DNA from: Calliopum simillimum
Taxonomy: Eukaryota; Arthropoda; Insecta; Diptera; Lauxaniidae
DNA: 64,000 nucleotides
Direction: 5' to 3'
Assembly: GCA_951812925.1 (NCBI GenBank)
Contig: OX638370.1
Span: 24,977,964-25,041,963, forward strand
Shown here: one piece after another, positions 1 through 12,127 of the stretch
Layout: each line of letters opens with the position of its first letter
How positions within the stretch are numbered: position 1 is the first letter of the stretch
Translations under genes and position numbers: made by a program
The notes under the pieces: generated by a model
What the model was told of the DNA's origin: nothing
The model's database searches: none
The model's input: the letters and a program-made list of their open reading frames with translations, nothing else

Positions 1-93
1 CTACCATTACCAACAATTAAAGTACAAAAACAACAAATTGTGTGTGAGACGTACCATCAGACCTATCACTGAATCTATTGTAAGTAAATGCAA

Positions 94-253
94 GGGGCTG
101 TCCATTAACTCCGTGACGCTAAAATTCGCTATATTGAACCTTTCCCTATGTTACGGTAGTTTCATATAAAAAATAAATAAAATACACCAAGCGTGTCGCT
201 TGCTCGAACCCCCCTTCCTCCCTAAGAGCGTCATGGAGTTTATGGACAGCCCC
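94..253. mobile_element. MITE with ~27-bp terminal inverted repeats
   Basis: A 160-bp unit begins GGGGCTGTCCATTAACTCC and ends with its near-complement (GGAGTTTATGGACAGCCCC). The arms agree over about 27 bases with two or three mismatches. There is no coding capacity, so this is a non-autonomous DNA transposon. The superfamily is not assigned because no clear target duplication is visible. Confidence 0.7.
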
Positions 254-1195
254 AGAACTAAAAAAGTGATATAATTGAATTCGAATCACTACGAACGTGA
301 ATTCAAAATTTATAGATTGTCATCATTAGATCCATTCTAAATCTAAAATTTTATTAAATTTAGGTTTCGGAGAAGTATTGTATTTTTATTTAAGAGTAGT
401 TCGAACCCTTCAAATTCTAAATTCAGGTTCATAACTAAGCATTCAAATTCAATAATAGCCTTTTAATGGATTCACTGAGAGTCCTGAATATCTTACCAAT
501 TTTAAAAGAAAAATGAAGTGCCTCTTTCAAAATCCAACAATGTGATGTGCATATTATTCGGATGAGCTAAATTGAATATACCATGCTAACCGTAAATTTT
601 CAGATGTGCGTATGACATAAAATACAAGAGAAATCGTCGAGGCATGTGTATACAATATGAGGCGTGAATTGGATAATTTACATGAGTAAATATAATTTGT
701 GTGCCCTAAACCCTTTGGCATGCATGAAAGTGTTCGAATACAATGAAAATTACCAATAGATAAAGACAAGAAAATATTTAAAAAAGTGAAAAAATACTAC
801 AAGGAATCTGACGGAGCAAATACCTACACATGCCAATAAAGTTTATGCAATAATAAAGTTGAAACTCTTTTTTATCCTAATCTAAGTTCGACAGAGAACA
901 AGCTGTGTGTTTCCTTGTGCGTTCAAATTAGCAACTGAATAAGCTGAAAAGATTATATATGTCGCCAGCTCCTCGAAGTTGCCCTTATTTTGCTTGGATT
1001 GGGATGTCAGAACTAAATTCTTAATGTTCACTTATCACACCACAACTGCAAGCGCTAGTCGTCTGCTTCCCAGATATAACAGAAAAGACCTTTATTGGGA
1101 CCATTCACAAATCTTGTGATGAAAAAACTCGCTATAATCTAACCCATCTACCCTCCGTGATGGCAACATGAAACAAAAATACAGATAGTTATATA
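254..1195. other. No gene recognised
   Basis: AT-rich sequence with only short ORFs that look random on both strands. I see no domain, repeat or RNA structure I can name. Confidence 0.5.
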
Positions 1196-1304
1196 AGGAC
1201 TGCCCCGGAAAAATTTGTTCCTTTGTTTTTCATTAACAAAAAAATACGTAATGAATTTTTTTTAAATTTTGTTTTTTTATTTATTAGTGAGTAGTATAAC
1301 AAAT

Positions 1305-2783
1305 ACTGATTCCATTTCAATTCATACGGTGAGTGTGCACTTTGGTTTGCAAATCAACTTTAAACTAGCAAAATATTTTTCTACAATCAAAATAAGGGAA
1401 CACGTATTTTTTTTTTTTTTTTTTTTGGTTTGGACCAAAATTCAAGATATCTTGAAAAACTTGAATAAAACCCATAAATTTGAAAAAAAACCGAATTCTT
1501 TATTTTTGAGACACAAAATTCATTTATAGTAAGTTAGATGGAACTTAAATATAGTCACGGTATAGAATACCAAGCATTGTTTGTGTTTTTTGCGATTTGA
1601 CCGTACCTTGGCTTTTGTTTTTCTTCGAAAGTTCTCGGGATTTTTATTAGTTTCTTTTTCGATTGCTTCATGTAATTTCGCGACACATCATAGTCTGTGA
1701 AATGACCACACGGCTGCTATCCAGACTGCTTGTGAGTTTCTAACTCAAGTGCTAACACTGACACCAGCTATTCAATTAAAAATTTTGCTGCTGATGAAAT
1801 TTATTCCTTTAGAATAAACAAAATTGAACAGTGGAAAAATGCAAAGAAATGCAAAAGTATTCAAAAATGCCATGTTTGGAAGAGTGAGGGAACCAAAGGG
1901 TTAACTTCTTGTTACATAGGCAGAACAGCACAACACAATTACACGAAAGTAATCGAAAAAAAAACTAATAAAAATTCCGAGATTTTTCGAAGAAAAACAA
2001 AAGCCAAGGTACGGTCAAATCGCAAAAAACACAAACAATGCTTGGTATTCTATACCGTGACTATATTTAAGTTCCATCTAACTTACTATAAATGAATTTT
2101 GTGTCTCAAAAATAAAGAATTCGGTTTTTTTCAAATTTATGGGTTTTATTCAAGTTTTTCAAGATATCTTGAAAACCAAAAATGGTAGAAGAATGTAAGT
2201 GCCATTTTCGGAATCAGTATCGCAAAACCGTCTAGGAAAGTGAAAACTGAACTGTGTAATTTTTTTTATTCATTTTGTATAGAAGAACTCAATATTAACG
2301 TTAAAAATTACAAATTTTGCACTTATAACAAAAATATCAAGAAAATCGCCATTACTGAAATAAAGAAGACGTGCTTTACTATCACTGTGCAAATTTTCGA
2401 GAAAAAAAAAGATGGTGTTTTTGAGAAAATTAGCATTTTTATTTAAAATATAAACATCAATTTTAAGGAAAGTAAGGGTTAAAGAAATTATTATTAATTA
2501 TTACTTAAAAGAATTTCATTGTGCACCAAATAAATTTTGATTCATGTAAATCAGTTGATAAATAAAGAAATGCGGTTGAAAAAACCGATTAAGCTTCATG
2601 AATTTTTCAAAATAAAATTTTCGGCAAAATTTCTACAAAACGCCATAAAATCCCCAATTTTGGTCCAAACCAAAAAAAAAGTACGTGTTCCCTTATTTTG
2701 ATTTTAGAAAAATATTTTGCTAGTTTGAAGTTGATTTGCAAACCTAAGTGCACACTCACCGTATGAATTGAAATGGAATCAGT
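1305..2783. mobile_element. Foldback element inside the Tc1/mariner copy
   Basis: The left arm (about 1305-1672) is complementary to two right-arm blocks (about 1943-2179 and 2652-2783). Both outer ends read ACTGATTCCATTTCAATTC. About 470 bp (2180-2651) has no partner in the left arm, so it was either inserted in the right arm or lost from the left; the break falls next to the palindrome CAAGATATCTTG. The central loop is about 270 bp. The ORFs in this interval are by-products of the repeats. Confidence 0.75.
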
Positions 2784-2829
2784 CCAAACATAAATAACCT
2801 TACACTATTAACAAATATTTATTTTATAT

Positions 2830-3830
2830 AAAAATATTTTACTTTTTTCTTAAGACCCTTCATTAAGTATTGTACAGTTGTTTCGTAGACAGTACCGTAC
2901 GACCTTCGCTACTTATTCTTGAAATCTTTTAAATTTTTTGCAGTGCTTTTACTCTTCTAAAGATCTGATTTCATTAGAGCCCAATATCCCTCGATAGGTC
3001 GAAGCTGTGGGCAGTTAGGTGGATTCGCATTTTTGGGAACAAAATTGACATTATTGCTTTTGTACCGTTTTATGGTGGCTCTAGAGTAGTGAGGGGTTGC
3101 TAAATCAGGCCAGAACATTACAGTACCTCCATGCTCACGAATAAATGGCAAAAAACGTTTTTCAGAGCATTCATCAATATAAATTTTTGAGTTAATTGTG
3201 CCCAGTGTTACATAAAAAAATGCTCCTCAGACCGCAGGTGCATATAGCCTGCCATGCCATATACTGCTTGGGATATTTTGTAATTTTCTTCTCTTTAAAT
3301 TTGCTCTGAATCTGCTCCTCCTCCGAACAAGTGTAAAATTCGTGTCTTGTTAGCTGTATAAAATCTGCCTTAACGTATGTTTCATCGTCCATTATGCAGC
3401 AGTCAAATTAAGTCAGGTAACCGACATATAACTTTCGAGCTCGCTTTTGAGCCTCTAACTGCTTTTCATCGGGACGGTTTGGTAATTTTTGAACTCTGTA
3501 GGTTCTTAACTTAAGTTTTTTCTTTAGTCTGTTTATAGAAAATTTTGAGGTTCCTGCTCTGGCAGCCATATCTCGTTCTGAAGTGTTGGGATTCTGATTA
3601 AAAAGGCGCTTTACTTGTGCTTCAATTGTGGTTCTATACTGGCTTTTCTACCTGAATTCTTTTTCCCTTTCTATAATTTGAAATAACCCTTTGGACAGTG
3701 ATTTTTGATGCACCTGTTTTTTTTAGCTATGGCTGAATATTTTAATTCTCATTTTTGCATGCAAGTGTACAAAATGAGTTTGCGCTTTTTTTCTTGATTG
3801 CTAGATATCTTTATCGTCTGAAATTTGTTT
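2830..3830 (-). pseudogene. Broken Tc1/mariner DD37E transposase
   Basis: The minus strand carries two recognisable blocks. The first (3392-3192) holds MDDETYVKADF with the first catalytic Asp. The second (3151-2957) holds MFWPDLATPHYSRATIKRY and PQLRPIEGYWALMK. From the Asp of WPDLATPH to the Glu of PIEGYW there are 37 residues, the spacing that defines the DD37E group known from mosquitoes. A Lys/Arg-rich stretch upstream (to about 3830) resembles the N-terminal half. Stops and frame shifts separate the blocks and a stop follows KSDL, so it is a pseudogene. Confidence 0.75.
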
Positions 3831-3963
3831 CCCAAGTGTTCTATATTTTTTTAATTGTCATGTTATATAGAAAATATAACACCCATATATCGGCCTGCAC
3901 GATCATCAGGTAAATCATAATCTTAAGGAATAAAAGGGTCAAATTTTGCTGGGGCAGTCCTTA

Positions 3964-4960
3964 CTTAGAACGCGATGCTTACCCAGAAACCTTCTTCATC
4001 CTCAAAATTCCTGAACGGCCCCTAGAGGGACACTCACTGCCGAGTATTGTACAAATGAATCGCCTAAATGCAAAAGCAGTTAAAACACAAAAAAAAATTT
4101 TTTTTTTTTCATATTTTCATATAGTCCAAAAATACCAATGGCCCAAAAAAAAAAATTTTTTGGTTTTTTAACTGCTTTTGCATTTGAAGGACTCATATGT
4201 TCTTTTAAATAATACAAGTTGAGCTACTGGTTCAGTCCCTACTTTAGTGAAGCTTATTAAGCAAATATTTGTGTAGTTTTAACTATAAAGGATCGTCCAT
4301 AATAGACGTCGAAATCCGGTAGTATTTAAGAGCAGTCGTAACACTTCATAATAGTGGTCAAAGTGTGGATCAAAATCTTATTGTAAAAGCAGACTCTCAG
4401 GCCAACTTAACTTCATCAATTTAAATAAGAAAGCCTAACCGGTCACTTCCTGAAATATACAGTGTCTTGCGGTCTCTCATAAGATGGGTAAGATACTTTT
4501 TTATCTCAAGAGTCTTCATCTATGAGGGCCTAAAGTATGAAAAAATAACATGTTATTGATTTTTAGTTTTTATTTTCCAATTAAGTTCTAGAACTTGTAG
4601 ATGTGTAGAAAGCTTGGATTCCCATAGTCCATGCCGTGGATCCGCCACTGGTCTAGACTATTTAAAGTAAATACCTAGTCATTAATAATCGCGTTCCATG
4701 GATAGTAATTGTACAACTTTAAAATAGTGTTCAAAGCTAGTGTTTGCCTTTATGTGTAGAAAATGGAACATGTACAAAGATTTCAATAAATAGTTGCAGT
4801 GGGAAAATATAACTTGCATTTCTAAGGCAAAGGTCCGCGCTCTACTGTTTCATGTCAGGGAATGTCTACGTAGAGTTAACTATATCACTAACATATTTAT
4901 TCTTTCAGAAAGCCTTATCTTCTGAAGTTTTCAATGATTGAATGACTAGCCTGGTAATGC
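3964..4960. other. No gene; one short hairpin element
   Basis: Non-coding sequence between the Tc1/mariner element and the next repeat. The only structure I see is the hairpin at 4064-4190. Confidence 0.5.
4064..4190. repeat. Short inverted repeat (hairpin)
   Basis: AAATGCAAAAGCAGTTAAAA on the left pairs with TTTTAACTGCTTTTGCATTT on the right across an A/T-homopolymer centre. It looks like a small decayed MITE. Confidence 0.6.
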
Positions 4961-5590
4961 CTTAAATTTTTTTTTTTTTTTGGACCAATTTTTAAAACAA
5001 TTATAAAATGTTTCAAAAAATTCTACCAAAATTCACAAGTATTTTTGTAATATTTTGAACATTTTATGCCTTGTGCACTTTTTTTGTAAGATGCTTCACT
5101 TTTGACTTAATAAAATATTTTGACGATCGAAGGCGTTTAACAGCCGCAAAATTTCAATTAACGACTGAATCCCACTATGAATAATAAACCATTTTGAAGC
5201 TTAGATATTGAGCTTTTATATAAATTAATTTTAAAAAAAATTTAAGTGGTAGTTTTTTAGAAAAAAATAAAAAATTTTCAAATTTTCAAAATTTTTAGGA
5301 AAAAAATTTTTTTAAGAGTATTATTTTTATATAAAAAGAACATTTTAAAATCATTAAGATAAGACACAACAATGAACAATTTACAAAGTTTGATGTAACG
5401 TATGAAAAAACGTATGAAAAATCGTCAATTTCAGGACTCTGTATCTTAACAACAAATATTACTAGGACAAAATCGTTCCACACTATTTATGCCAGACATC
5501 GATACTGCAACATTGCCAAGTTTGAACTATATGTGTCACATCAAAGTTTTTCAACTGGTACACTAGACGTATTTTTCTTCATACATATAA
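4961..5590. repeat. Dispersed repeat, family also at 22.7 kb, 28.1 kb and 49.3 kb
   Basis: Contains a CACTTTTTTTGTAAGATGC-type core followed by a CTTTTGA..AAAAA stretch. A later block resembles ATTTACAAA..TTTGATGTAA and the phrase CTGTATCTTAACAACAAAT. The same blocks, in the same order, recur in the TIR element at 22685-23374 and partly at 28085-28230 and 49300-49430. This copy has no convincing ends. Confidence 0.55.
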
Positions 5591-6464
5591 ATAAATAGGC
5601 TAAAAAAGATATTTAAAATCTTTGACACTAAAATGTGTGTTGATCAGTGTAAATAAAGATGCAATTTTTTTGTTCGTAAGCTTGTCCATCTCAGGCAGAG
5701 TAGCATTATCAACAGTTGTGTTATGCCTCGCCTTAAGCGGGGGTGTCTGTCATTGAGTAACAGTTGGATATGAGGGTGCTACCAACATCCTTTTAACCAC
5801 TGCGATGGGGAGAGATGATGTTGGCGTATAAGTTTCAAAGGTTGCTGCGTAGAACAAATGTTGACAAATGTATTTTGTCGATTGTTGCATGTAAACGTGA
5901 CAAAATGTTTAGCTTCAGAAAGAAAAGCAGAAAAAAAACATTCACAGTCACTTCTAAGGCCCTCAGCCTTTTTTAGATGCTCAATTATTGTTTTTTTGGT
6001 TCTCTTTCTTACTGCGACATTTTTTCCTTTTTTTTTAGTTTTTTGTCTACAGCTCATTGCCTGCTTTTAGGCGCCTAAGCAATGGCATCTATTGTACATT
6101 TATTTAAATTATAATAAATTATCCTGAAAATGAAATGAACAAAAACGAAAGAAAGTACGTATTGCGCAAACAAATGAAGCGTTAAATATGAGACAGGCAG
6201 GCATGAGAAATCATTTTGGGGTTGGTGATTCTATTGCTCTAACAAAAAACTTAATGTTTTTTGGAATATTTTTAAAGTTTGTTCATTGGAAAATAATATA
6301 TGAATCGTAGATGTCTTGGAGAATGAAAACATTCGCAAAATATCGCATTTAATCTGAGTGATACAAGAATCGGGAACAATTGTATTTATGTAATAGTAAT
6401 TCATGAATCGGGTCAGACGTGAAAAAGGTTCAGTTGATCGCATTAAATGAATACATCTAAGGAT
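5591..6464. other. No gene recognised
   Basis: Open frames of 70-92 codons lie opposite each other on both strands around 5780-6070 and are Lys- or Phe-rich. Nothing in them resembles a known family. Confidence 0.4.
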
Positions 6465-7795
6465 CAAGTAAAGCCTATCAAAAGTTTAAAGTCATCGGAA
6501 GCGATCCCATTTAAGATCAAAGTCATCGGAAAGGAAGTATTTAATGGAAATAATCCCAAAGACCGAAAAAGATGTAGAAAAGTATCAAATAATTCTATTT
6601 AATGGAAATAATCCCTAGAATCGGCTTAGGCGTAGAAAAAGCTCAAGGTTTTCGAAAAGGATCGAGTTTACTAGGAATAATCCAAAGATCGGTTCAACTC
6701 ATTTAATGAGAATAGTCCAAGGATCGAACTCATTTAATGAAAATAATCCAAAGATAGAATAAGACCTAAAAAAAGATTAAAGTCATCGGAAACAATTGCT
6801 TTAAGTATTAAAGTAATCGGAAAGGAACATATATAATGGGAATAGTCCCAATTATCAAGAAATATGTGGAAAAATATCAATTGATCTCATTTAAAGTGGG
6901 TAATCCTACGAATCAGGTAAGATAAAGAAAGAGATCAAAGTGATCGGAAACAATCTGATTTAAATAACCCAAGAATCGTGTAAGATGTAAGAATGGTAAA
7001 AGTCGTCGGAAAGAATCGTATTTAATAAGAATAATCCCAAAAATCGAATATGACTTAGAAGAAGCTCAAATTATCCTATTTAATGGGGTAGTCCCAAGAA
7101 TCGGGTAAGATGTAAAAAAAGGTCGAAGTCATCGCAAAGGATCGTATTTAGTAGGAATAATCCCATGAGTCAAGTAAGAGGTGGAAAAAGATCAAATATT
7201 CCCATTTAATGTGGATAGTTCTAAGGATCGGGTAAGATATAGTAAAAGTCATCGGAACGAAACAATTTCCCTGGAATCGGCTTAGATGTAGAAAAAGCTC
7301 AAAGTCATTGAATATGAGCGCATGTTATGGGGAATAATCCAAGAATCGAGTAGGATATAGAAAAATATCAAAATCATCGGAAAGGATCATATTTAATGAG
7401 AATAATCCCAATAACCGGCATAGATAAAGAAACATATCAAAGTCATTGGATATGATGGCACTTAGTCGAAATAGTCATAAGAATCGGGTAGCATATAGAA
7501 AAAGGTCGAAATCATCGGAAACAATCGCATTTAATGGGAATAATCCCAAGAAGAAGCTCAAAGTCATTGGAAATGGTCGTATTTAACGAGAATAATCCAA
7601 GAATTGAGTAAAATATATGTAGAAAAAGATCAAAGTCATCGGAAACGATAACTTTTAATAGGAATAATCGAAGCATCGGGCAAGGCGCTCAAAAAGATCA
7701 AAGTCTTTGGAAAGCATCGTATGCAATAAAAATAATCTCAATAAGAAAAGATCAAAGCCATTGCAAAGAATCGCTTTTAACAAAATCGATTTTTT
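6465..7795 (+). repeat. Degenerate ~69-bp tandem array derived from a non-LTR retrotransposon 3' coding segment
   Basis: About 19 diverged units run head to tail. A typical unit reads AATCCCAAGAATCGGGTAAG, then ATGTAGAAAAAGATCAAAG, then TCATCGGAAAGGATCGTATT, then TAATGGG. The same order of blocks occurs once in coding sequence at 58311-58380 (AATCCAAGAATCGGGAAAAT, then GAGATCAAAGTCATCGCAAG, then GGATCGTGACCAATGG). That single segment lies in the C-terminal coding end of a non-LTR retrotransposon. The period is 69-70 bp, with some units shortened to about 58 bp. Confidence 0.8.
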
Positions 7796-8766
7796 GGCCA
7801 AATACTCCACAAGAAGTTGCCGGCAGCATTTTTAAGCAAAATCCAACGTTTTAATTTAAGAACATGAAACTTTCTGTACAAAGAAAAACCCCAAATAAAG
7901 AAATTCCCAATAACCACGTACTTCACAAAATGCTTTATAAATTCCATTTCCTCACATTAGCATCAAAAATGTCAAATCATCAACTTGACAATGTGTCACA
8001 TGGTAATACACTTAAAAAGCCACGTTAAACACATGTTTTATATGCGGATTATCCTTGAAGGATGGAGGATATACGCACAATAGCAGCGCTTAAGTGACAG
8101 CAATTCAAAAGAAATTTTGAGTAACAACAACGCGCGCGGCGACATGTTTACATACATGTACGCTTATGTTCAAAATCTGAACTGACTGATGGCAGAGAAC
8201 ACAATTAGTGGGTGGATACATTTTTTCGCCTTTTTTTTTGTCAAATTTAAAATTGCAGAAATAAAAAAGTTAAACTTTTTAAGTAAAATATTTTATCTTT
8301 TTTTGCCGTTGGTTGAGAAACACAACTCGTTAAGTATTAAAATAAATATTTTCGTAAAGAAAACATTGCATGCTTTCAGGCGCAACAGCTCATCAGCAAC
8401 GCTGCAGTGGTGTTGCTTTGTATGCTGTTGTTATAATTTATGCAAAGGATAACATATCCACTGACCGGAAATGCAGTACATACTCATACAACAGCGTTAC
8501 TACAAAAAAAAAAAAACGAAGAAAATTGGGAAGAAATTACACAAAGTGATAAATAGAAAGAATATTCCACAAATAAGGCAGTTTAAAGATCAGATGGCTT
8601 TAAAATAATCCTGAATTCTCGCTTCTGAAAATCTGTTACAAGAGGCTGTGGCCAGGCAAACCTAGCAGTTGCAGATACAGGATTTGGGCCACGGCAAAGT
8701 TTTTGATTATCAAAATTAAAAAAAAAATGCCACACGTGAAATTTTTTGTAGTACCTACTTGTTTGT
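7796..8766. other. No gene recognised
   Basis: Non-coding DNA. An 87-codon frame at 8189-8452 is Phe/Lys-rich and resembles nothing I know. Confidence 0.45.
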
Positions 8767-8978
8767 AGAATATTTCAACCCATTATAACTAAGTTTTTGG
8801 ATAATGGGGTCAAAAGGACCCATTAAAACGGAATATAATGGGCTAAGAAGTTCTAGAAAATTATTCCATGCTTGATTTCATGTCAACCTTCTGAAACATA
8901 TTAACCCATTATATCGCGTTTCTATGGATCTTTTTGAGCCCTTTATTCAAAAACTTGGTTATAATTGGTTAAAATATT
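8767..8978. repeat. Palindromic MITE-like repeat; single-arm relatives at 17.05 and 39.87 kb
   Basis: The left arm (AACCCATTATAACTAAGTTT, TTGG, then GGGGTCAAAAGGACCCA) is complementary to the right arm (GGATCTTTTTGAGCCCTTTA, then AAACTTGGTTATAATTGG). Similar single arms occur at 17045-17165 and 39866-39985, so it is a multi-copy family. Confidence 0.65.
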
Positions 8979-9159
8979 TCACAAAAAAATTCTATAAAAA
9001 ATTTCACTGAAAAAAAATACCGTCCGGACGGTGGCAACCCTGTATGGTAGCGGACGCGCACCAACGACTGCTGATAAACACCACATTATACAACTTTAAA
9101 AACTCATAACTTCTTAACCATAAAACATACCACAGTTTTGAGGATTGGAGAATAATAAT

Positions 9160-9965
9160 ACTATGCACACCAATCGATGAGAAAAGGTCGAAAATATATA
9201 TTGGACATGACCAGAGGACTTTCCGACCGCTCTAATGTTTTTGGTTTATTTTTGTGAAAAAATTAATCCACCAATCGATGGGGAAAGGTCGAAAATATAT
9301 TTTGAACATAACCAGAGATATATCCAAACCCTCAAAGTGACCGATTTGCGACCATTTTAGTGAAACATTTTTGAAAAAAAAAAAGAATTATTTCACCGAT
9401 CGATGCGAGAAGGTCGAAAATATATTTAGAACATAACGAAATGTGTCTCCAACCCTATGTGACCGTCTTGGGCCCATTTCAAGTAAAAAAAATTTTACTG
9501 CAACAATCGTTGGACTCTCCAAATCCTCAAATTGACCGCTCTGAGCCTATTTTAGGGAAACATTAAAACAAAAAATATAAATTATTGCGCCAATCGATGG
9601 GAAAGTTCGAAAATATATTTTGGGCATGATCAGAGGTATCTCCGGCCCTCAAAGTGACCGTCCTGGGCCTATTTTTGTAAAAAAAAATGTATTCCACAAA
9701 TTATTGGGGAAAATTGGAAAATATCTCTTCGACATCACCAGAGGTATCTCCAAAACCCTCAAAGTGATCATATTGGGCCCATTTTTGTATAAAAATTTAT
9801 TGCACCAAACGATGAGGAGTGGTCGAAAATATATTTTGGATATAACCTTTTTTGTAAAAAAAAACGAGACGTTTCTCCGGGCCCCCTAAGTGAACGATAT
9901 GAGCCCATTTTTTAAAAAAAAATTTATTGCACCAATCGGTGAGGAATGTCAAATATATTTTGATC
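9160..9965 (+). repeat. Tandem array, ~100-125-bp unit
   Basis: Seven or so diverged units each start near CCAATCGATGGGGAAAGGTC and run into GAAAATATATTTTGAACATA, then ACCAGAG, then a CTCAAAGTGACCG block and GGGCCCATTTT. Unit starts fall near 9170, 9271, 9397, 9495-9591, 9695, 9805 and 9932. The 89-codon frame inside it is a by-product. Confidence 0.75.
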
Positions 9966-10078
9966 CCGTTCATATCTCAAAGTAGCAAATGTATGTATTC
10001 ATGCAGTTATTTAGTATATATAGCGGATATTGAATATATTCCTTAAACATTTTTTTCACTAAAAGAAGTACATAACAC

Positions 10079-10490
10079 AGGGCGAAAAAAATTTTTTATT
10101 TTAGCGCCCTTAGATTTTAGAATAAATTCAGATTTGCCAAGGTCATCCGATACCTAGAATATAATTCATTTGTGAGGATTGACTCTAGTACTCCAGCTTA
10201 AAAGTGCAAAAATAGCTGTTTTGAGGAGTATAAATAATACTCACAGCAACTGTTTAATAAATTTTTGTTAACGGCATTTAAAAATCGTATACTTCCTCAT
10301 TCAACCTTACCTTTTAATTTTTCCAATTACATAGATACAAACGAAACAGCTATTTTTGCTCTTTTGAGTAAGAATTTCTAGAGAACTAGAGTTAATTCAG
10401 ACAAACAAACCATACTCTAAGTATTAATTAACCTCAGCGAATCTGGATTAACTCAAAAAACTAAGGCCACAAAAAAAAAAATTAGTAATT
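10079..10490. repeat. Inverted-repeat element (~410 bp)
   Basis: The left arm contains GATTTTAGAATAAATTCAGA and TTTGCC and then AAAAATAGCTGTTTT. The right arm contains AAACAGCTATTTTTGCTC and then CAGCGAATCTGGATTAACTC. The arms pair with moderate divergence. There is no coding capacity. Confidence 0.55.
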
Positions 10491-12127
10491 TGTAAAGAGT
10501 TGAATTGCCATTACTTCAATGATTGATTACTCGGAAAGTAAGGATCCAATCGGAAAAGTTCAAAGGTAAGTTTTAATGAGGAAAGTTACGCCATTTTGAT
10601 TTAATTAACAAAAAATTATTGCACTTCCTACTGTAAGTGTTATATTACTGCAAATATGCCTCAAAACAATTTTTTTTTTGCACACTTAAATATCTGGAGA
10701 AGTAGAGTCAATTCGGCGAATATGATCTTAAGTATTTTCGAATTCAGCATGTCATGAATACTCGAAATCGACTTCGAAACCTCTAGGCCGCAAAATCAGT
10801 GTAATCTTGTAGGCTGATGTTTCCAAAGTTTTTTAAAATTTTTCCTATTCAAAAATCTTTCATAAGCAATTTTTTTAAGTTTCTAAGCCATTTACTTTAA
10901 CTCGAGTAAATTCTTATCCTTTAAACTCTCTAAATCCCTTAGATATTTTTTACGCTTTATAATGGAGTGACACTTATATTTGTGTTTTTTAGAATTCCTT
11001 ATTCTGTAAAACTTTTCTTTTGACTTAATGTTAATGTCAACTTTGTTCTTTTTGTTGTTGCCAACAACTGTGCAACAAACAAATATTTAGCAACACATGG
11101 ACATGCAAGGATGGAAAGAAGGAATTTTAAAAGGCATAACGAGTACTTTGGCAAAGACAGTTGCTGCTGCTGCGGCTATTGCTGCAATTTCTGCTGTCAG
11201 TGATCTTTCTCTCACCAGGGACGTTGTGTTATATTTGCTTATATGCTGGTGCTTTGAAAAGACGATACAAAAATTTAGTTATAAAATACAAGTTGTTGAT
11301 TTATGCGCAAACAATGCGAAGGATTCTTTTGAGTTTCTTTGACTTGCGATGAAAGCGGATTTAGTTGCTTTCTTGGCACACTTGTTCCACTGTAACAAGA
11401 TTTTTGTGCAAATATTGTTGAAAATTTTGGCTAATTTTCCGTTCATACGAAAAATACACAAAATAAATCAAAAATTTTTTTCGTTTTTTTTTTACAAGAA
11501 CCAAGAGAATTGCAAACATCTTCATTATAAGGAAAACTAGTAGTAGTCGCCAAACAAAAAAAAAAAAAAAAAAAAAAGTTGTAGAGACATAAGGCTGTTG
11601 TTGAATGTTTATATTTTGCATTTTATACGCAAGCATTTCAGACAAACAAATGCACATATGCTACAACACATACATAATTACAAATTACACATATTTTGTG
11701 TACTGCCAGGATATGAGCTGGGCTCACAAGGACATCATAATTTATCATTTTCGTCAAAAGCTGCTTATTTTACGTTTTTCTTAGTTTTTACTAAAAAGGA
11801 CAAATGCACAGATTGCTGCTGCAGGGAATAGAGATTACAACAACAACACAACAAGAGTCAAATAATGATGCATGACCATGCCACATGGTTGCACGTAAGC
11901 AACCAAGTGAAAAATTATAGTGGAAGACACTCAGCTGAGTTGTGCTCCTCATGCAAGATGAACATATGATGGAAAGAGACTCCATAACGATATAATATAG
12001 TAACAGTTGATTTTAATAATTTTAATTCTTTTTTCTCTTTATAATTAATAAACTTAATCTCGCTTAACTAAAATATATCAATCCCACCCATTTTTACAAT
12101 CAATTTTCCCCCGCTCTCTCAAGTAGT
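10491..12127. other. Downstream flank and likely 3' UTR of the RhoGEF; no other gene seen
   Basis: The RhoGEF stop is at 12128. On the minus strand two ATTAAA hexamers occur about 100-120 nt after it (around 12012-12025). They are the best poly(A)-signal candidates I see; no AATAAA lies closer. The ORFs at 11097-11831 on both strands are low-complexity and unrecognised. Confidence 0.35.

Larger units (their letters stand above)
1196..3961 (-). mobile_element. Tc1/mariner DD37E-type transposon, split by a foldback element
   Basis: The ends are AGGACTGCCCCGGAAAAATT on the left and the complement of AGGACTGCCCCAGCAAAATT on the right, about 35 bp of TIR. Both sides are flanked by TA (1194-1195 and 3962-3963), the Tc1/mariner target duplication. 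The transposase remnant lies on the minus strand next to the right end. A foldback element (1305-2783) sits between the transposase 3' end and the left TIR. The transposase frame is broken, so this copy cannot supply its own enzyme. Confidence 0.8.

Noticed and set aside
5779..6070. Lys-rich (minus) and Phe-rich (plus) frames of 92 and 70 codons
   Set aside because: They overlap on opposite strands in a purine-biased stretch, resemble no family and have no supporting splice or promoter signals.
6465..7795. CRISPR-like regularly repeated sequence
   Set aside because: Units are contiguous, diverged and eukaryotic in context, with no constant repeat/variable spacer structure.
11097..11657. Several ORFs including an Ala-rich one (MDMQGWKEG...)
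   Set aside because: Low-complexity GCT/GCA runs give an apparent start, but overlapping frames on both strands and no homology argue against a gene.
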